Origin: JAFAXA01 sp963777325
GTDB lineage: Bacteria > Pseudomonadota > Alphaproteobacteria > Acetobacterales > Acetobacteraceae
Assembly (NCBI GenBank): GCA_963777325.1
Contig: CAVZQE010000005.1
Location: 186,001-250,000, forward strand
Direction: 5' to 3'
Length of the DNA stretch: 64,000 nucleotides
The notes below the pieces were generated by a model that searched no databases, was not told where the DNA came from, and was given only the letters and a program-made list of their open reading frames with translations. The translations under genes were made by a program, and so were the position numbers. Below, piece by piece: positions 8,232 to 17,057 of this stretch (position 1 is its first letter; every line of letters begins with the position of its first letter).

Positions 8232-10433
8232 ATGTATGTCGGACAGCCGATCGACCGCATCGACGGACGCAACAAGGTCACGGGAACGGCCCGCTACGCG
8301 GCCGAGTTCGCGCAGCCCGATCTCGTGCACGCGGTACTCGTGCAGAGCACCATCGCCGCCGGCGAGATCTCCGGCTTCGATCTGTCGCGCGCGAACGGGA
8401 TGCCGGGCGTGCTCGCGATCATCACCCCGGACAACGCGCCGAAGTTGCAGACGGACAAGGCGTCTCCGCAGACCGTCACCGCGCCGTTGCTCCAGGACAG
8501 GCGCGTGCTGTTCAACGGCCAGCATGTCGCGGTCGTAGTGGCGGACACGTTCGAGCGGGCGACGGCCGCCGCCGCCGCCGTCCGCGTCCAGTACCGCCAG
8601 GGCGAGGCGGCGACCGTGATGCAGGCCGAAGTGTCGGAAGCGTACAAGCCGAAGCATTTCCGCAACGGGCAGCGGCCGCCGGACAGCGCGCGCGGCGACG
8701 CCGACGGCGCGTTCGCCCAGGCTCCGGTCAAGATCGAGCAGACCTACGCGACGCCGACCGAGCACCACAATCCGATGGAGCCGCACGCCACCATCGCGCG
8801 CTGGGACGGCGACCGGCTGATCGTGTGGACCGCGACGCAGGGCATCAGCGGCGCGCAGCGGACACTCGCGTCAATGTTCGGCCTAGACCCGTCGCAGGTG
8901 CTGGTGATCTGCCCGTTCACCGGCGGCGGCTTCGGGTGCAAGGGCAATACTTGGCCTCCGGCGACGCTGGCCGCGATGGCGGCGCGCGTGGTGGGGCGGC
9001 CGGTGAAGCTCGTCGTCACCCGCCAGCAGATGTTCACCTCTAACGGCTACCGGCCCGAGACGATCCAGCGGATCGCCATCGGCGCGGATGCCGATGGCAC
9101 GCTGAGATCGGTCCGGCATGACGGCTTCTCGCAAATGTCGCAGCCCTCGCTCGGCGAGTTCACCGAGCCCGTCGCGCTGGCGACCGAGATGCTCTACGCC
9201 TGTCCCAACCTCGCGGTCACGCACCGGCTGGTCGCGATGAACGCCAGCCTGCCGACCTACATGCGGGCGCCCGGCGAAGCCTCCGGCGTGTTCGCGATCG
9301 AATCCGCGATGGACGAGCTCGCCGCCGCGACCAAGGTCGATCCGGTGCAACTGCGCCTGCGCAATTACGCCGAGGCTGATCCGAGCGACGGCAAGCCGTT
9401 CGCGAGCAAGGCTCTGCGCGAGTGCTACGCGCAAGGGGCGGACGCCTTCGGGTGGTCAAAGCGCGATCCGGTACCGCGTTCGATGCGGGACGGGCGCCTG
9501 CTGATCGGCTGGGGCATGGCGACCTCCACCTATCCGACCAACCGCTCGCAAGCGGAGGCGAAGATCCGGCTGAATGCCGACGGCACCGCGATCGTGCAGT
9601 CGGGCACCCAGGATCTCGGCACCGGCACGTATACCGTGCTGGCCCAGGTCGCGGCCGATGCGCTCGGCCTGCCGCTGCATCGCGTCCGCGTCGAGATTGG
9701 AGACACGAGGCTGCCGCCCGCGCCGGTCTCGGGCGGCTCGCAGACGGTCGCCAGCGTCTCGCCGGCGGTGCTCGCGGCCAGCCTCGCGTTGCGCGCCGAG
9801 GCGATCCGGCTCGCGATCGAGGATCGCGGCCCGGCGTGGCATGGCGCGGACCCCGCCGCGTTCGATTTCCGGGACGGGATCGTGAGCGGCCCGCACGGGA
9901 GCGTGCGGATCGCCGACGTCATGGGGCGGCATGGCGTCAAGCAAATCCAGCAGAGCGCGACGGCGTCGCTCGGAGACGCGAAGAAGACCCACTCGCTGCA
10001 TGCGTTCGGGGCGCAGTTCGCGGAGGTGCGCGTCGATCCGGATTTCGGAACGATCCGCGTCAGCCGCTACGTCGGCGCGTTCGATTGCGGCAGGCTGCTG
10101 AACGCCAAAACCGCCGCGAGCCAGTTGATGGGCGGCATCGTGTTCGGCATCGGCATGGCGCTGCTCGAGGAGACGCGGATGGACGCGGAAAGCGGCCGCA
10201 TCGTCAACGCGAATATCGCCGAATATCTGCTGCCCGTGAACGCCGACGTGCCGGACATCCGCACGATCGTCGTCGACAGCACCGATCCGGTGACGACGCC
10301 GCTCGGCGTGAAGGGGATCGGCGAACTGCCGATGGTGGGCGTCGCCCCGGCGATCGCGAACGCGGTCTATCACGCGACCGGCGTGCGGGTGCGACGGGTA
10401 CCGATCCGGATTGAGGACGTGCTGACCGCGTGA
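8232..10433 (+). CDS. paoC: Aldehyde oxidoreductase, molybdenum cofactor-binding subunit
   Basis: At 733 residues this is the usual PaoC length. It begins VGQPIDRIDGRNKVTGTARYAAEF (Ald_Xan_dh domain) and has the molybdopterin segments TGGGFGCKG near residue 235 and MRAPGEASGVFAIESAMDELA near 345. It ends with GVKGIGELPMVGVAPAI, where the Glu is the expected catalytic base. It binds molybdopterin cytosine dinucleotide and oxidises aldehydes in the periplasm as part of the PaoABC trimer. No ribosome-site or reading-frame problem is seen. The paoD maturation gene, which often follows paoC, is not in this window; transposase debris begins 10 bases after the stop. Confidence 0.93.
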   Translation: MYVGQPIDRIDGRNKVTGTARYAAEFAQPDLVHAVLVQSTIAAGEISGFDLSRANGMPGVLAIITPDNAPKLQTDKASPQTVTAPLLQDRRVLFNGQHVAVVVADTFERATAAAAAVRVQYRQGEAATVMQAEVSEAYKPKHFRNGQRPPDSARGDADGAFAQAPVKIEQTYATPTEHHNPMEPHATIARWDGDRLIVWTATQGISGAQRTLASMFGLDPSQVLVICPFTGGGFGCKGNTWPPATLAAMAARVVGRPVKLVVTRQQMFTSNGYRPETIQRIAIGADADGTLRSVRHDGFSQMSQPSLGEFTEPVALATEMLYACPNLAVTHRLVAMNASLPTYMRAPGEASGVFAIESAMDELAAATKVDPVQLRLRNYAEADPSDGKPFASKALRECYAQGADAFGWSKRDPVPRSMRDGRLLIGWGMATSTYPTNRSQAEAKIRLNADGTAIVQSGTQDLGTGTYTVLAQVAADALGLPLHRVRVEIGDTRLPPAPVSGGSQTVASVSPAVLAASLALRAEAIRLAIEDRGPAWHGADPAAFDFRDGIVSGPHGSVRIADVMGRHGVKQIQQSATASLGDAKKTHSLHAFGAQFAEVRVDPDFGTIRVSRYVGAFDCGRLLNAKTAASQLMGGIVFGIGMALLEETRMDAESGRIVNANIAEYLLPVNADVPDIRTIVVDSTDPVTTPLGVKGIGELPMVGVAPAIANAVYHATGVRVRRVPIRIEDVLTA

Positions 10434-10442
10434 GATTCAGCA

Positions 10443-10750
10443 GATGCTTTGCCCCACGCTGAGGCCATGTGACATCGTGATCTGCGACAATCTCGGTAGC
10501 CACAAGGTCGCGGGCGTGCGCGAAGCTATCGAGGCACGGGGCGCATCGCTGCTGTATCTACCGTCGTACAGTCCAGACCTGAACCCGATCGAGCTGGCCT
10601 TCAGCAAACCCGAGCGTCTGCTCCGTTCCACCGCCGCCCGAACCGCGGATGCGTTTGTGGACCGCTATCGGCAGACTGCTCGGTGCGTTCGAAGCAGCAG
10701 AATGCGCTCGCTACTTCCGGCATTGCGGCTATCCGCACACAGGCCGATAA
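10443..10750 (+). mobile_element. IS630-family transposase fragment (C-terminal DDE part)
   Basis: The translation PTLRPCDIVICDNLGSHK, then LLYLPSYSPDLNPIELAFSK, is the second D and the E region of IS630-type DDE transposases. After about 10,640 the homology moves to another frame (WTAIGRLLGAFEAAECARYFRHCGYP), so the fragment is also frameshifted. The N-terminal half and both terminal repeats are missing. It directly abuts the paoC stop codon. Confidence 0.85.
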
Positions 10751-10776
10751 GGGTCTCTAGCTTAGAGTCCGTTTCA

Positions 10777-11480
10777 AATCGATTGATCAACGTGCGAGCC
10801 GTCGCAGCAGGGCATAGCGAAGCGGCATAGAGGAGGGTTCGGCGGATGCGATGGAGGCCTCGAAGGCCGTGGCGAGCCGTCGGTTGCGGTTGATTCAGGC
10901 AAGGAATCGCTCGACCACCCACCGCCGGGCGTGTGCCGCGAAGCCGACCTGTCCCTCGGGCTTGCGGACGATCTCAATTCGAATCGGGCTTGTGTCGCGC
11001 CCGCGCGATCCCTGGTAGCCCGCATCAGCGTAGCCGAGCTGCAAGAAAGGCCACCAGGGACGCCAGGCGGCAAGCAAAGGCCCGGCGCCGTCCCGGTCCT
11101 GGGCGCCTGCCGAGTGGGCCTGCAGCTTGAGCCCCGCCGGTCAGTGTCGACCATGGCGTGTCACTTGCGCCCCTCGATCTTCTTGCCTCCGTCGTACCCC
11201 CGGATGCCACCGCTCTCGGTCATCTCGACGCTCTGGCTGTCGATCACGGCTGCCGCCGGCGGAGCTGGTCAAGGTTCCTTCGGCGAAGCCGACGGTATAC
11301 CAGCGGAGGGTGGCCTCGCGGCCAGCATGTTCGCGGTCCAGCATGACCAAGTGATGGTTAATCGCCTCCCACGTGCCGTCGTCGCGGAAACGGGCGAACC
11401 AGCGATACGCCGTCGGCCACGTTGGGAAACACTTTGGCAGCAAGGTCCAGGCGATGCCGGCGCGCAGCACATAGAGCAAA
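10777..11480 (-). mobile_element. IS5-family (IS1031-like) transposase remnant
   Basis: Reading leftward, the segments VLRAGIAWTLLPKCFPTW, RFRDDGTWEAINHHLVMLD, then IDSQSV, GYDGGKKIEGRK, a TGA where RH is expected, IRIEIVRKPEGQVGFA and RRWVVERFLA match the IS5 DDE transposase in order. They lie in several frames with an internal stop. The first ~50 residues are missing where it joins the IS630 remnant at 11481. Nonfunctional; no terminal repeats recognised. Confidence 0.85.
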
Positions 11481-11935
11481 TCAGGCTGGGCGTGGATAGC
11501 CTGAGTTGAGAAGATAGTTGGCGCATTCATCTGGTGCGAACCGCTGGAGGGACGTGCCGATCTATTCCATGACGCCTCGATCGATCGGGCTGCGGCAGTT
11601 CTGAGGATCGACTTGAGCTTGGCGAAGGCCTGCTCGATCGGGTTCAAATCAGGGCTGTAAGGCGGGAGGTAAAGTAAGGTCGCACCGCGCGCCTCGATCG
11701 CGTCGCGTACGCCATTGACCTTGTGACTGGGCAGGTTATCCATGGTCACGATGTCGCCGGACGACAGGGCCGGCGCAAGAAACTGCTCGACGTAGGCGAG
11801 GAATGTTTCGCCGTTCATGGCGCCGTCGGCGACGAGTGGCGCGGTCAAGCCGTTGCAACGGAGACCAGCGACGAAGGTGCTGGTTTTCCAGTGTCCGTGC
11901 GGAACAGCGGCAACCAGTCGTTGACCACGCAGGCT
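11481..11935 (-). mobile_element. Second IS630-family transposase remnant (opposite orientation)
   Basis: On the minus strand GQRLVAAVPHGHWKTSTFVAGL, IVTMDNLPSHKVNGVRDAIE and YLPPYSPDLNPIEQAFAKLK are the central and C-terminal IS630 DDE motifs. The end is frameshifted and finishes LLNSGYPRPA with a stop at 11481-11483, exactly where IS5 sequence begins. It is related to, but not identical with, the IS630 fragment at 10443-10750, which faces the other way. The sequence to about 12,110 may be its degenerate N-terminal part. Confidence 0.82.
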
Positions 11936-12206
11936 GCGGCTGGGGCTGCATAGAGACTGGGGCGCGACCCCGTTTGCAACGAGCAGCCCAGCGGAGCTTC
12001 TCCGGGCGTCCCGATACGACGGCGATAGCAAACAACCAGATGCCTCATGCCACTGCTTTGCAACATCCCGTATTTGATAATCGGCAGCGCGCTTCCGCAC
12101 GTGACGGGCCACGGCAATTCCGTTTCGCCTCTTGCGGGCTTGAGCGACGTCGAGGCTGTTCTGCCGGCAGCGCGAAGCGATCGGGACGCCGAGCGGTGGG
12201 CGAACG

Positions 12207-13258
12207 TCACCCCAGATGCGGCCCGATCAAACTCAGATCCGCCGGTCCGAGCCGGGCGGCTGCGGCTTGGCATTGGTGCCAGTAGGGATAGAGCAGGCGC
12301 TGTTGGCTCACCCCATCGAGTCTCGAGCGTTCGTCCGCCGTCAGCGTCAGTTCGCTCGCGCGCAGGTTCATACGCAGCTGGTCCTCCGTGCGCGCGCCGA
12401 TGATCGCCGACGTCACGCCCGGCCGGCCCAGCAGCCACGCGAGCGCCACCTCCGCCGCCGACACGCCGCGCGCCTCGGCGACGCTTACGAGTACCTCGAT
12501 CGTGTCGTAGAGCCGGTTCTCGTCCGCGATCGGCGGCTCGTGCCAATCGTTGAGATGCCGGCCGCCTTCCTCGGGCGTCTTGCCGCGACGGTACTTGCCG
12601 GAGAGCAGCCCGCCCGCGAGCGGGCTCCAGATCAGCACGCCTAAACCCTGGTCCAGCGTGATCGGGATGAGCTCGTATTCCGCGTCGCGTGACTCGAGCG
12701 AATAGTAGATCTGCTGGCTGACTGGCGGCACGAAGCCTTGGGCGCCCGCCGTCGCCATGGCTTTCATCATGTGCCAGCCCGAGAAATTCGAGACGCCGTA
12801 GTCCCGCACCTTGCCGGACCGGACGAGGGTGTCCATGGCTTCCAGCGTTTCCTCGAGCGGGGTCGAGCCGTCCCACTGGTGCATCTGGTAGAGGTCGATG
12901 TGGTCGGTCCGCAGCCGCCTGAACTCGCCTCGCACTGCGCGACGATATGCGCACGGGACAGGCCCTCGTCATTCGGACCGGTCCCCATCGGAAACCGGAC
13001 CTTGGTGGCAACGAGCAGCCGGTTGCGCACGCCTTCGAGCGCCTCGCCGAGAATCTGCTCCGATCGCCCCTCGGAATAGGCGTTGGCGGTGTCGATCATG
13101 TTGACGCCCGCATCGAGGCAGATGTCGAGCAGGCGCCGCGCGCCCGCGACATCCGTGGCACCCCATTTCGCGAGCGGGCCGACGCCGCCGAACGTCGCCG
13201 TTCCGAACGCGATCGCCGAGACCTTGAGGCCAGAGCGGCCAAGAAGCCGGTATTCCAT
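12207..13258 (-). pseudogene. Aldo/keto reductase, frameshifted
   Basis: ATG 13258 opens MEYRLLGRSGLKVSAIAFGT, then AGVNMIDTANAYSEGRSEQILGEAL with the catalytic Asp and Tyr of the aldo/keto reductase family and Lys in VATKV. At about 12,925 the frame changes by one base, and homology resumes with RLRTDHIDLYQMHQWD (catalytic His region), GVSNFSGWHM and the C-terminal NADP-binding segment SAIIGARTEDQLRMNL. Rejoined, it is about 350 residues, a normal length for NADPH-dependent AKRs of the YajO/Tas type. It is the only lesion, so a sequence error is plausible. Confidence 0.85.
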
Positions 13259-13344
13259 GGATGTCGTCCTCATCTGTCGGCCGGGAGGCTAACGTCCGCC
13301 GCCGCGCATCGTCTGCACGACGGCGTGACCAGCTTCGGCGGAAG

Positions 13345-13959
13345 TCAGGCCACCGGCGCCGCGATCTCCCGCGTCAGCTTCTGCCGCATCGCACGGGCGA
13401 AGTCCGCGTAGTCCGCGCAAGCGAGGGCGAAGCAGCCGGGGCCGCCGATGACCTCGGCGCGGTAGCTCTCCAGCAGATCCGGCTCCTCGTGCAGCACGCA
13501 CAATCCGTTGATCGTGATGCCCGCGTCCGCCATCCGGTCGCGGATCGGGCCGGGCGCGATGCCGTCATTCGAGCGGCCGTCGCCGATCACGTCCACCACC
13601 TGTCGCGTCGCGTTTTCCGGTGCGTGGCTGAGCAGCGTGAGCGATGCGAGCAGCGCCTCGCCGATCGCGGTCTTGCCCGCACGCACCACGCGCGGCACGT
13701 TTTCCACCGCGTCCCCGAAGGCGCGCGCCTGCTCGGGCGATGCGATGCGGGTCCACTCCACGAGCACCTCCTGCGCGCCCGCGCCGGACCACAGCAGCAG
13801 CGCGCCGAGGCTCGCGCGCGCGGGGCCGCCGGTCAGACCGGAGACGACCGCCGGATCGCGCAGCGCCGCCGCGATCCCGCCCGCCATCAGACCGAACTCC
13901 TCATAGGTGACGCTCGCCGACCCGTCGAGAGCGAGCACGAGCGCCAGATCGGTAGCCAC
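13345..13959 (-). CDS. DUF1194 (von Willebrand A-like) protein
   Basis: The 204-residue protein begins ATDLALVLALDGSASVTYEEF, a MIDAS-like metal-binding DxSxS loop, and continues as DUF1194 with VVDVIGDGRSNDG near residue 125. DUF1194 proteins are small VWA-domain proteins of alphaproteobacteria, usually secreted; function is unknown. Here no signal peptide is visible upstream of the GTG start at 13959, where the sequence instead overlaps or abuts the antitoxin-like gene 14 bases away. The start may therefore be misjudged or the protein may be cytoplasmic. Confidence 0.75.
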   Translation of the reverse strand: MATDLALVLALDGSASVTYEEFGLMAGGIAAALRDPAVVSGLTGGPARASLGALLLWSGAGAQEVLVEWTRIASPEQARAFGDAVENVPRVVRAGKTAIGEALLASLTLLSHAPENATRQVVDVIGDGRSNDGIAPGPIRDRMADAGITINGLCVLHEEPDLLESYRAEVIGGPGCFALACADYADFARAMRQKLTREIAAPVA

Positions 13960-13973
13960 CGGCCGGCGGCTGG

Positions 13974-14237
13974 CTATCCCTTGCGCAGCGCCGCCAGCGC
14001 GAGTCGCGCTTCCTCGCGCAGCGCGGCGAAATCGAGCGTATCGGCTTCGGTGTTCGACGACCCGTTTTGCCAGGAGCGCTGCAGCGCCTCGATCCGTTCC
14101 GATTCCGAGCGTTCGGACCGATCGAGCAGGCGGAGCGCGGCGCCCACCACGTCGCTGGTCGAGGCATAACGCCCGGAATCCACCTTTGCATTGACGATGG
14201 TCAGCAGGTCGGGCGTCAGCGAGATCGAGATGTCCAT
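13974..14237 (-). CDS. ParD/CopG-type antitoxin-like protein without partner toxin
   Basis: This 87-residue protein (ATG 14237; another ATG at 14252 would add five residues) has the ParD-type ribbon-helix-helix start MDISISLTPDLLTIVNAKVD, then SGRYASTSDVVGAALRLLDR. ParD proteins bind their own promoter and neutralise the ParE ribosome-independent gyrase toxin. No ParE-like gene is next to it: the following gene is the DUF1194 protein. It may be an orphan antitoxin or a stand-alone regulator. Confidence 0.7.
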   Translation of the reverse strand: MDISISLTPDLLTIVNAKVDSGRYASTSDVVGAALRLLDRSERSESERIEALQRSWQNGSSNTEADTLDFAALREEARLALAALRKG

Positions 14238-14370
14238 CGGAGTCCGGTCCATAAGCAAGCGCCCGTCAGGGTAGCCCGGCCGCCGAGTCGTGTCCAAGAG
14301 CGGCCGAAGCTCACGCTTCCAGAGCGCCGCCGGATCACCGAAGATGTGATCCGCTTCGGGGAGGGACGGC

Positions 14371-15195
14371 ATGGAGGCATTCGCGCCCGCGCTCGCTACA
14401 CGGAAATACGCGAACGGAAAGCTGCTGCTGGCGAGGGAAGACGGCGTCGCCCTGCTGACCTTGAACCAGCCAGACAAGCGCAACGCGATCTCGGTCGCGA
14501 TGTGGGAGGGGATCGGCGCGGTGCTCGACGAGTGCCGCGAGGACAACGCGGTCCGGGTCGTGATCCTGAGCGGCGCCGGAACCAAGGCCTTCAGCGCGGG
14601 CGCCGATCTGAGCGAATTCGAGACGCGCCGCGAGGGCGCGGTTCCCCGCCATGAATACGAGAGGCTGACCGTCGCCGCGCGCGCCAAGCTCGCCGCCTTT
14701 CCGAAACCCGTCATCGCCCGCATCCGCGGGCATTGCCTCGGCGGCGGGCTCGGCCTCGCGATGCACGCCGATCTGCGCATCGCGGCCAAGGACAGCCGGT
14801 TCGGCATCCCGGCGGCGCGGCTCGGCTTCGCCATGGGGTTCGACGTGGTGGCGCGGCTCGTCTCCCTGGTCGGCGAGGCGCATGCCCGCACGTTGCTCTA
14901 TACCGCCGCGCGCATCGACGCCGACGAAGCGGCGCGCATCGGCCTCGTCAACCGCGCCGTGCCGGACGAGGAGCTGTCGGACGCCGTCGTCGATCTCGCG
15001 CGCACCATCGCCGACAACGCGCCGCTGGCCGTGGGGGCGGCGAAGCTCTCGGTGGATCAGGCGGCGCAGGCGCCGGAAAGGCGCGACCTGCAGGCCGTGG
15101 AGGCGGCCATCGCGGGTTGTTTCGAGAGCGCCGACTACAAGGAAGGACGGGCGGCGTTCAGCGCGAAACGCTCGCCACTCTTCCAGGGAAGCTGA
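14371..15195 (+). CDS. Enoyl-CoA hydratase/isomerase family protein
   Basis: The 274-residue crotonase-fold protein has the oxyanion-hole segments GAGTKAFSAGADLSEF near residue 70 and IRGHCLGGGLGLAMHADLRIA near residue 118, then the trimerisation helix at the C-terminus. Members hydrate 2-enoyl-CoA or catalyse related reactions in fatty-acid or aromatic acid breakdown. The usual catalytic Glu positions are not clearly both present, so the exact reaction is open. The ATG has a GGGAGGG site. The 3' end overlaps the convergent gene below by 38 bases. Confidence 0.85.
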   Translation: MEAFAPALATRKYANGKLLLAREDGVALLTLNQPDKRNAISVAMWEGIGAVLDECREDNAVRVVILSGAGTKAFSAGADLSEFETRREGAVPRHEYERLTVAARAKLAAFPKPVIARIRGHCLGGGLGLAMHADLRIAAKDSRFGIPAARLGFAMGFDVVARLVSLVGEAHARTLLYTAARIDADEAARIGLVNRAVPDEELSDAVVDLARTIADNAPLAVGAAKLSVDQAAQAPERRDLQAVEAAIAGCFESADYKEGRAAFSAKRSPLFQGS

Positions 15196-16075
15196 ACCCC
15201 GGTCCCTCTTGCGGCGGCGGCGCCGGAGACGCGAGATCGCCCGGCTGGGCAACATTCGGTACCGCGTCGTTTAGGATCTTCTCGAGTCGCGCTCCCCAGG
15301 CGTCCACCACGGCCAGGGTCTTCGCCTCCTTCTTCTCGTCCTTGCCCGGCCGGTCGCACAGAGTGGTCTTGCGGTTGACGTCCGCCGCGATCCGCGCGTG
15401 CAGCTGCTTCAACTGCGCCAAGGCGCGTTCCTGGTTCAGCGGCTGTGTAAAGCCCGTCTCGTAGTTGCTCAGGCTGCCGAGCGAGGTGGCGAGCGCCGAC
15501 ACGGCGATGACGACCGCGCCGAGCGCGATCGCATACGGGTTGGGCAGGGTCTTGCCGGCGAGCGACTGCACGCCGACCAGCAAAGTCACGAAGCCCCCCG
15601 CGGCCACGATCCAGAAGAAGTACCGGGCCGCCCTCGATCGGTTGCGGTCGAGATCCATCGCGTATCGCAGGCGCTGGCGCGAAATCTCGTCGCTGAACAG
15701 GACCGCCTCCGCCTGGAACGGCGTCAGCTGGAGCGAGGGCCCGGGCCCGTCCCGGCCGGCGCCGGCCTGGACATGCGTGAGTTCCGGGGTCAGGCCGAGC
15801 CGGAAGACGCTTCGCACGGAGGCGGGCCAGGTCAGCGGATCGCCGGCTTCCGGATGGCACCGGGCGATCGCGAGCACGACCGCCTCATGGTCGCTGCTTG
15901 CGTCGCCGAACTCGTGCCGGGGCGTATCGAGCGAGGGATCAATCCGTTCAATGCTGATGCGCGCCGTCGCGGACGGGCCGGCCGCCATCGCGGGCGTGAG
16001 CAGCGCCAGCACGGCCGCCGCCGCCAACAGGCGGGGGAAGGGCGCCGCTGGTCCGTTCCGCTGAAACAGCCACAT
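15158..16075 (-). CDS. Uncharacterised secreted/membrane protein
   Basis: I do not recognise this 305-residue protein. It starts with a signal-like segment (RLLAAAAVLALLTPAMA), then a ~120-residue hydrophilic domain. Two transmembrane segments follow around residues 150-170 (FFWIVAAGGFVTLLVGVQ) and 180-200 (AIALGAVVIAVSALATSL), and the C-terminal tail is charged, alanine- and lysine-rich. The layout suggests an inner-membrane protein with a periplasmic and a cytoplasmic part. It is divergent from minC and converges on the enoyl-CoA hydratase gene with a 38-base overlap. Confidence 0.6.
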   Translation of the reverse strand: MWLFQRNGPAAPFPRLLAAAAVLALLTPAMAAGPSATARISIERIDPSLDTPRHEFGDASSDHEAVVLAIARCHPEAGDPLTWPASVRSVFRLGLTPELTHVQAGAGRDGPGPSLQLTPFQAEAVLFSDEISRQRLRYAMDLDRNRSRAARYFFWIVAAGGFVTLLVGVQSLAGKTLPNPYAIALGAVVIAVSALATSLGSLSNYETGFTQPLNQERALAQLKQLHARIAADVNRKTTLCDRPGKDEKKEAKTLAVVDAWGARLEKILNDAVPNVAQPGDLASPAPPPQEGPGFSFPGRVASVSR

Positions 16076-16279
16076 GGCGATCTCCGATCCGCCCGCGCCA
16101 TCGTTCCGCTCGATGGTTCCGCCGTTCGCTGTAGCGGATGCGCGGCGGCCCGCCTGTGACGGGCGTCACCACCCCGATTTTGACCCCGGACGCCGCACCT
16201 CCACATCTTGTTGCTTGTCCGGCATAACCCCCCAGGTTTTGGGTTGACCCTCCCCCTGCGCCCGGAGTACCCAAGTCTC

Positions 16280-17035
16280 GTGTCCCAGATCGCCGAGTCC
16301 CGTTTCCAAATCCGTGTCCGTGGACGTTCGTTCATGGCCCTCGTCCTCGCCCCCGAGGCGCCGGCAGATGAATGGCTCGCCGCGCTCGACGCGCAGATCG
16401 AGAAGTCTCCCTCGTTCTTCGAGGGCCGGCCCGTCATCGTCGATCTGGCGGTGCTGCCGCGCGAGCAGCCGAATGTCGCCGGGCTGATCGAGGCGCTGCG
16501 CCAGCGCGGCATCCGCATCATCGGCACGGAGGGCGCGCATCCGTCCTGGCCGGGCCTGGAGAAGTGGGGACCGCCGCTCAGTGGCGGCCGCACCGGGGCG
16601 AGGCCGGTCGAGGTGCCGACGGCGAGCCAGGCCGCCTCGGATGCGCCCCCGGCGCCACCGCCCGCGCGGGACGCCGCCTCAATCGAAACGCCGTCCGCCC
16701 CGGCCGCCGCGACCTTGGTGATCGACCACTCGGTCCGGTCGGGCCAGTCGGTCGTGTCCGAGCGCGGCGACGTGGTCGTGATCGGCTCGGTCGCCTCGGG
16801 CGCGGAGATCATGGCGGGCGGCTCCATCCACGTCTACGGCACGCTGCGCGGCCGGGCCGTGGCGGGCGTGTCCGGCAATCCGGGCGCACGCATCTTCTGC
16901 AGCAAGCTCCAGGCCGAGCTGCTGGCGATCGACGGGCTGTATCGCACCGCCGAGGACTTAGAGCCGGCCCTGAAAGGCCGATCGGTCATGGCCTGGCTCG
17001 ATGGCGAGGCCATGAAGATAGAACCCGTGGACTGA
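16280..17035 (+). CDS. minC: Septum site-determining protein MinC
   Basis: MinC inhibits FtsZ polymerisation away from mid-cell. The protein (about 251 residues from GTG 16280; a longer frame begins at 16208) has the N-terminal MinC domain, with FFEGRPVIVDLAVLP and GLIEALRQRGIRIIG. A proline/alanine linker follows, then the C-terminal beta-helix domain with SGQSVVSERGDVVVIGSVASG and GARIFCSKLQAELLAIDG, which dimerises and binds MinD. It is the first gene of minCDE, with 22 bases to minD. Confidence 0.92.
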   Translation: MSQIAESRFQIRVRGRSFMALVLAPEAPADEWLAALDAQIEKSPSFFEGRPVIVDLAVLPREQPNVAGLIEALRQRGIRIIGTEGAHPSWPGLEKWGPPLSGGRTGARPVEVPTASQAASDAPPAPPPARDAASIETPSAPAAATLVIDHSVRSGQSVVSERGDVVVIGSVASGAEIMAGGSIHVYGTLRGRAVAGVSGNPGARIFCSKLQAELLAIDGLYRTAEDLEPALKGRSVMAWLDGEAMKIEPVD

Positions 17036-17057
17036 AGCAGCGGAGGGAATAAGCGCA

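Noticed and set aside
12060..12206. Possible phage-type integrase remnant upstream of the second IS630 remnant
   Set aside because: The short minus-strand translation vaguely resembles P4-type integrase linker sequence, but too little is left to support it.
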